Notes under the pieces: model-generated
The model's input: only the letters and a program-made list of their open reading frames with translations
The model's database searches: none
Told to the model about the DNA's origin: nothing
Shown here: positions 62,639 through 64,000 of the stretch, one piece after another
Layout: each line of letters starts with the position of its first letter
How positions within the stretch are numbered: position 1 is the first letter of the stretch
Translations under genes and position numbers: made by a program
Source: Spartobacteria bacterium LR76
GTDB lineage: Bacteria; Verrucomicrobiota; Verrucomicrobiia; Chthoniobacterales; Terrimicrobiaceae
Length of the DNA: 64,000 nt
Assembly: GCA_003054655.1 (NCBI GenBank)
Contig: QAYZ01000013.1
Coordinates: 556,581-620,580 of the forward strand
Direction of reading: 5' to 3'

Positions 62639-63219
62639 TGCAGAGGGAGGAAGTTGTATTTTCCGCCTGTTCCAATGATTTCCATTCTCTGGCATTGGCG
62701 AGGCTGCAAAATCATCCCGTCGCCGCCTTTGCGGAAGACGACGAAGCCTGGAGTGCGGAAGGGAGAATTGCCCAGATTGGTGGCATGTGGTCCCAGCCAG
62801 TTTTTGGTGGCGAAGAGCACGGTTTCGGCAGGGTCGAAATCGCCAACGGCATAGACCGTGACGACGTTGGTCGATTTGTTGGATTGGGGGCTCTTGAGGA
62901 GTTGCGCCAAGTCTTTCTCCGTGAGATAACTGCTGCTAACGAGAAGGTTGGTCCAAGTGGCGAACTTGAGCGGCTGGCCGTTGGTGCAGGTCCAGCGGAT
63001 GTTGGGCGGTGTATTGGCTGTTTCGGAGTCCAGCGTCATCTGCTGCGTGGCGAGATGAAGCTGTTTCATGTTGGAGAGGACCTGGGTGAGCTGGCCGGAG
63101 GTGGGTCGATCAGTAATGGCGGGAGTAGCTAAAAAGAGCAGCACCCCAATCAAAAACACGACAACAAGGAGTTCTCGAAATGCAAAAGCCATATCACCCG
63201 GCTTGTGGAGAGCTTTCAT
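62635..63219 (-). CDS. Prepilin-like protein, array copy 3
   Basis: A 194-residue paralogue. Here the residue before the cleavage site is Ala, not Gly (DMA then FAFRE, Glu at +5), followed by LLVVVFLIGVLLFLATPA. The middle is almost identical to copy 2 (LATQQMTLDSETANTPPNIR is shared). The end is QCQRMEIIGTGG, KYNFLPLQ. Recent duplication between copies 2 and 3 is apparent. Confidence 0.8.
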   Translation of the reverse strand: MKALHKPGDMAFAFRELLVVVFLIGVLLFLATPAITDRPTSGQLTQVLSNMKQLHLATQQMTLDSETANTPPNIRWTCTNGQPLKFATWTNLLVSSSYLTEKDLAQLLKSPQSNKSTNVVTVYAVGDFDPAETVLFATKNWLGPHATNLGNSPFRTPGFVVFRKGGDGMILQPRQCQRMEIIGTGGKYNFLPLQ

Positions 63220-63803
63220 GGCAGCGGCAGATAGTTGAATTTCCCGCCGGAGCCGATGAGGTCTGTTCTTTGGCACTGGCTGTTTAGGAGGATTGCACCA
63301 TCGCCACCCTTGCGAAAGACGATGAAACCTCGTTTCTGAAAGGGGAGTCCGGCGAGGTTGGGGGCGGCAGGGCCGTGCCAGTTGCGGGTGGCGAGGAGGA
63401 GAGTCGAGTCGGCGTCGGGGTTCTCGACAGCAAAGACGGTCAGCGCATTGGTCGTGAGGGGAGTGAACCAGAAGGCCCCATACTCCTGCGCGGAGGTGAA
63501 AAGAGCCATATCCTTCGCCGAGACATAGCCTCCGGTCACGAGTCGATTCGTCCAATCCGCATACCGCATGGGCTTTCCCTGGTTACAAGTCCATTCGGCG
63601 TCTCTGTCATCAAGAGACATTTGTTTTGTCGCAATCTGAAGACGCCTCATTTTGGAAAGAACCTCGGTCATCAGTCCCGGTCCTCCGCCCACTGTGATTG
63701 AGGGAAGAGAGGCGAAGAGCACAAGCAAGAGCAGGACAGCCAGACAGGCCGCAAGAACTGCCTCGGCAGAGGTAAATGCGAGATCTCTGCGCCGCATGTT
63801 CAT
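63216..63803 (-). CDS. Prepilin-like protein, array copy 4
   Basis: A 195-residue paralogue, again with Ala at the cleavage position (DLA then FTSAE), helix AVLAACLAVLLLLVLFASLP. The core has KMRRLQIATKQMSLDDRD, LLATRNWHGPAAPNLAG, GFIVFRKGGDGAILLN and the end QCQRTDLIGSGGKFNYLPLP. Start ATG 63803 overlaps the stop of the truncated copy 5 by four bases. It is the most diverged of the four. Confidence 0.8.
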   Translation of the reverse strand: MNMRRRDLAFTSAEAVLAACLAVLLLLVLFASLPSITVGGGPGLMTEVLSKMRRLQIATKQMSLDDRDAEWTCNQGKPMRYADWTNRLVTGGYVSAKDMALFTSAQEYGAFWFTPLTTNALTVFAVENPDADSTLLLATRNWHGPAAPNLAGLPFQKRGFIVFRKGGDGAILLNSQCQRTDLIGSGGKFNYLPLP

Positions 63804-63943
63804 CGCAGCGGCAGATAGTGGAACCTCCCGCCGGTGCCGACGAGCGCGGGGTCTTGGCATTGACCGGGCCTCAGGATGGCTCCGTCGCCTGCTTTGCGAA
63901 AGACGGCGAAGCCTCGTGTTTCGTAGGGTGCGCCGCTGGCATG
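63800..63943 (-). pseudogene. Prepilin-like gene remnant, array copy 5 (3' end only)
   Basis: Reading the minus strand into copy 4, the last 47 codons read HASGAPYETRGFAVFRKAGD then GAILRPGQCQDPALVGTGG and RFHYLPLR, stop. This is the C-terminal third of the same family (GFxVFRKGGDGAIL, QCQ, GTGG, YLPL). The homology stops next to a repeated sequence and an in-frame stop lies at 63965-63967, so the rest of the gene has been displaced, probably by the element at the window end. Confidence 0.7.
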
Positions 63944-64000
63944 CCGCCAGAAATGGGTTACACATTACCGCCAGAAAAAGGTTACACATTGGGAGTAATA
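63944..64000. mobile_element. Probable insertion-sequence end with tandem 24-base repeats
   Basis: Two near-identical 21-base units lie in direct repeat 24 bases apart, at 63944-63964 and 63968-63988. Each starts CCGCCAGAAA and ends GGTTACACA. Iterated terminal units of this kind are typical of IS21-like and some other transposon ends. Only the end is in the window, so no transposase can be seen. Confidence 0.5.

Overview
The window (GC-rich, dense, many ATGA start/stop overlaps) reads like a chromosomal stretch of a Verrucomicrobiota bacterium, probably in or near the Spartobacteria/Opitutae. This rests on gene content: exosortase with EpsI, LL-diaminopimelate aminotransferase, a DacA-GlmM block, rhamnose genes mixed with lactate-utilisation genes, and arrays of prepilin-like genes. 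It is an inference, because no rRNA or marker comparison was possible. No tRNA, rRNA or CRISPR array was recognised.

Layout. 1-10117: exopolysaccharide glycosyltransferase cluster (GT2, a double GT4, GT9-like proteins, an RmlD-like reductase, a WecG-GT4 fusion), with a small membrane PAS protein inside it. 10178-11999: exosortase and EpsI, the usual partners of such clusters. 12067-16509: hisD, folP, the diadenylate cyclase dacA, a 52-residue membrane ORF overlapping dacA, and glmM. 16556-17704: an AAA/DUF4143 ATPase behind a 20-bp perfect palindrome. 17787-20601: proton-translocating transhydrogenase pntAA-pntAB-pntB. 20865-25651: a lipoprotein GH1 glycosidase and a PqiA-PqiA-PqiB (six MCE domains) transport set. 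25660-31366: hybrid histidine kinase, a divergent purA, guaB.

31536-40109: a rhamnose regulon. A bifunctional aldolase/dehydrogenase gene diverges from deoR-rhaB-lutA-lutB-lutC-rhaA. Together they should take L-rhamnose to dihydroxyacetone phosphate plus L-lactate, and lactate on to pyruvate. 40110-43007 is a looser region with small unknown genes and three copies of a repeat family that I do not recognise, plus a 24-bp-arm perfect palindrome and a CGTAGGG-bounded element.

43008-50921: dapL, a possible AlkZ-related protein, a NYN-domain protein, a tandem pair of small secreted proteins, a VOC protein, a blaR1/blaI pair with visible twin operators, and a phosphatase-serine hydroxymethyltransferase fusion. 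51071-55855: an ECF-sigma-like membrane protein, then the SAM-cycle genes ahcY and metK diverging from an ArsR-methyltransferase regulator (SahR-like). 55913-59851: a TPR protein, a DEDD exonuclease and a CHASE2 adenylate cyclase. 59958-61403: a TetR remnant with SRPBCC and DUF1579 proteins. 61458-64000: a tandem array of four complete prepilin-like genes and the tail of a fifth, cut by what looks like an insertion-sequence end at the window edge.
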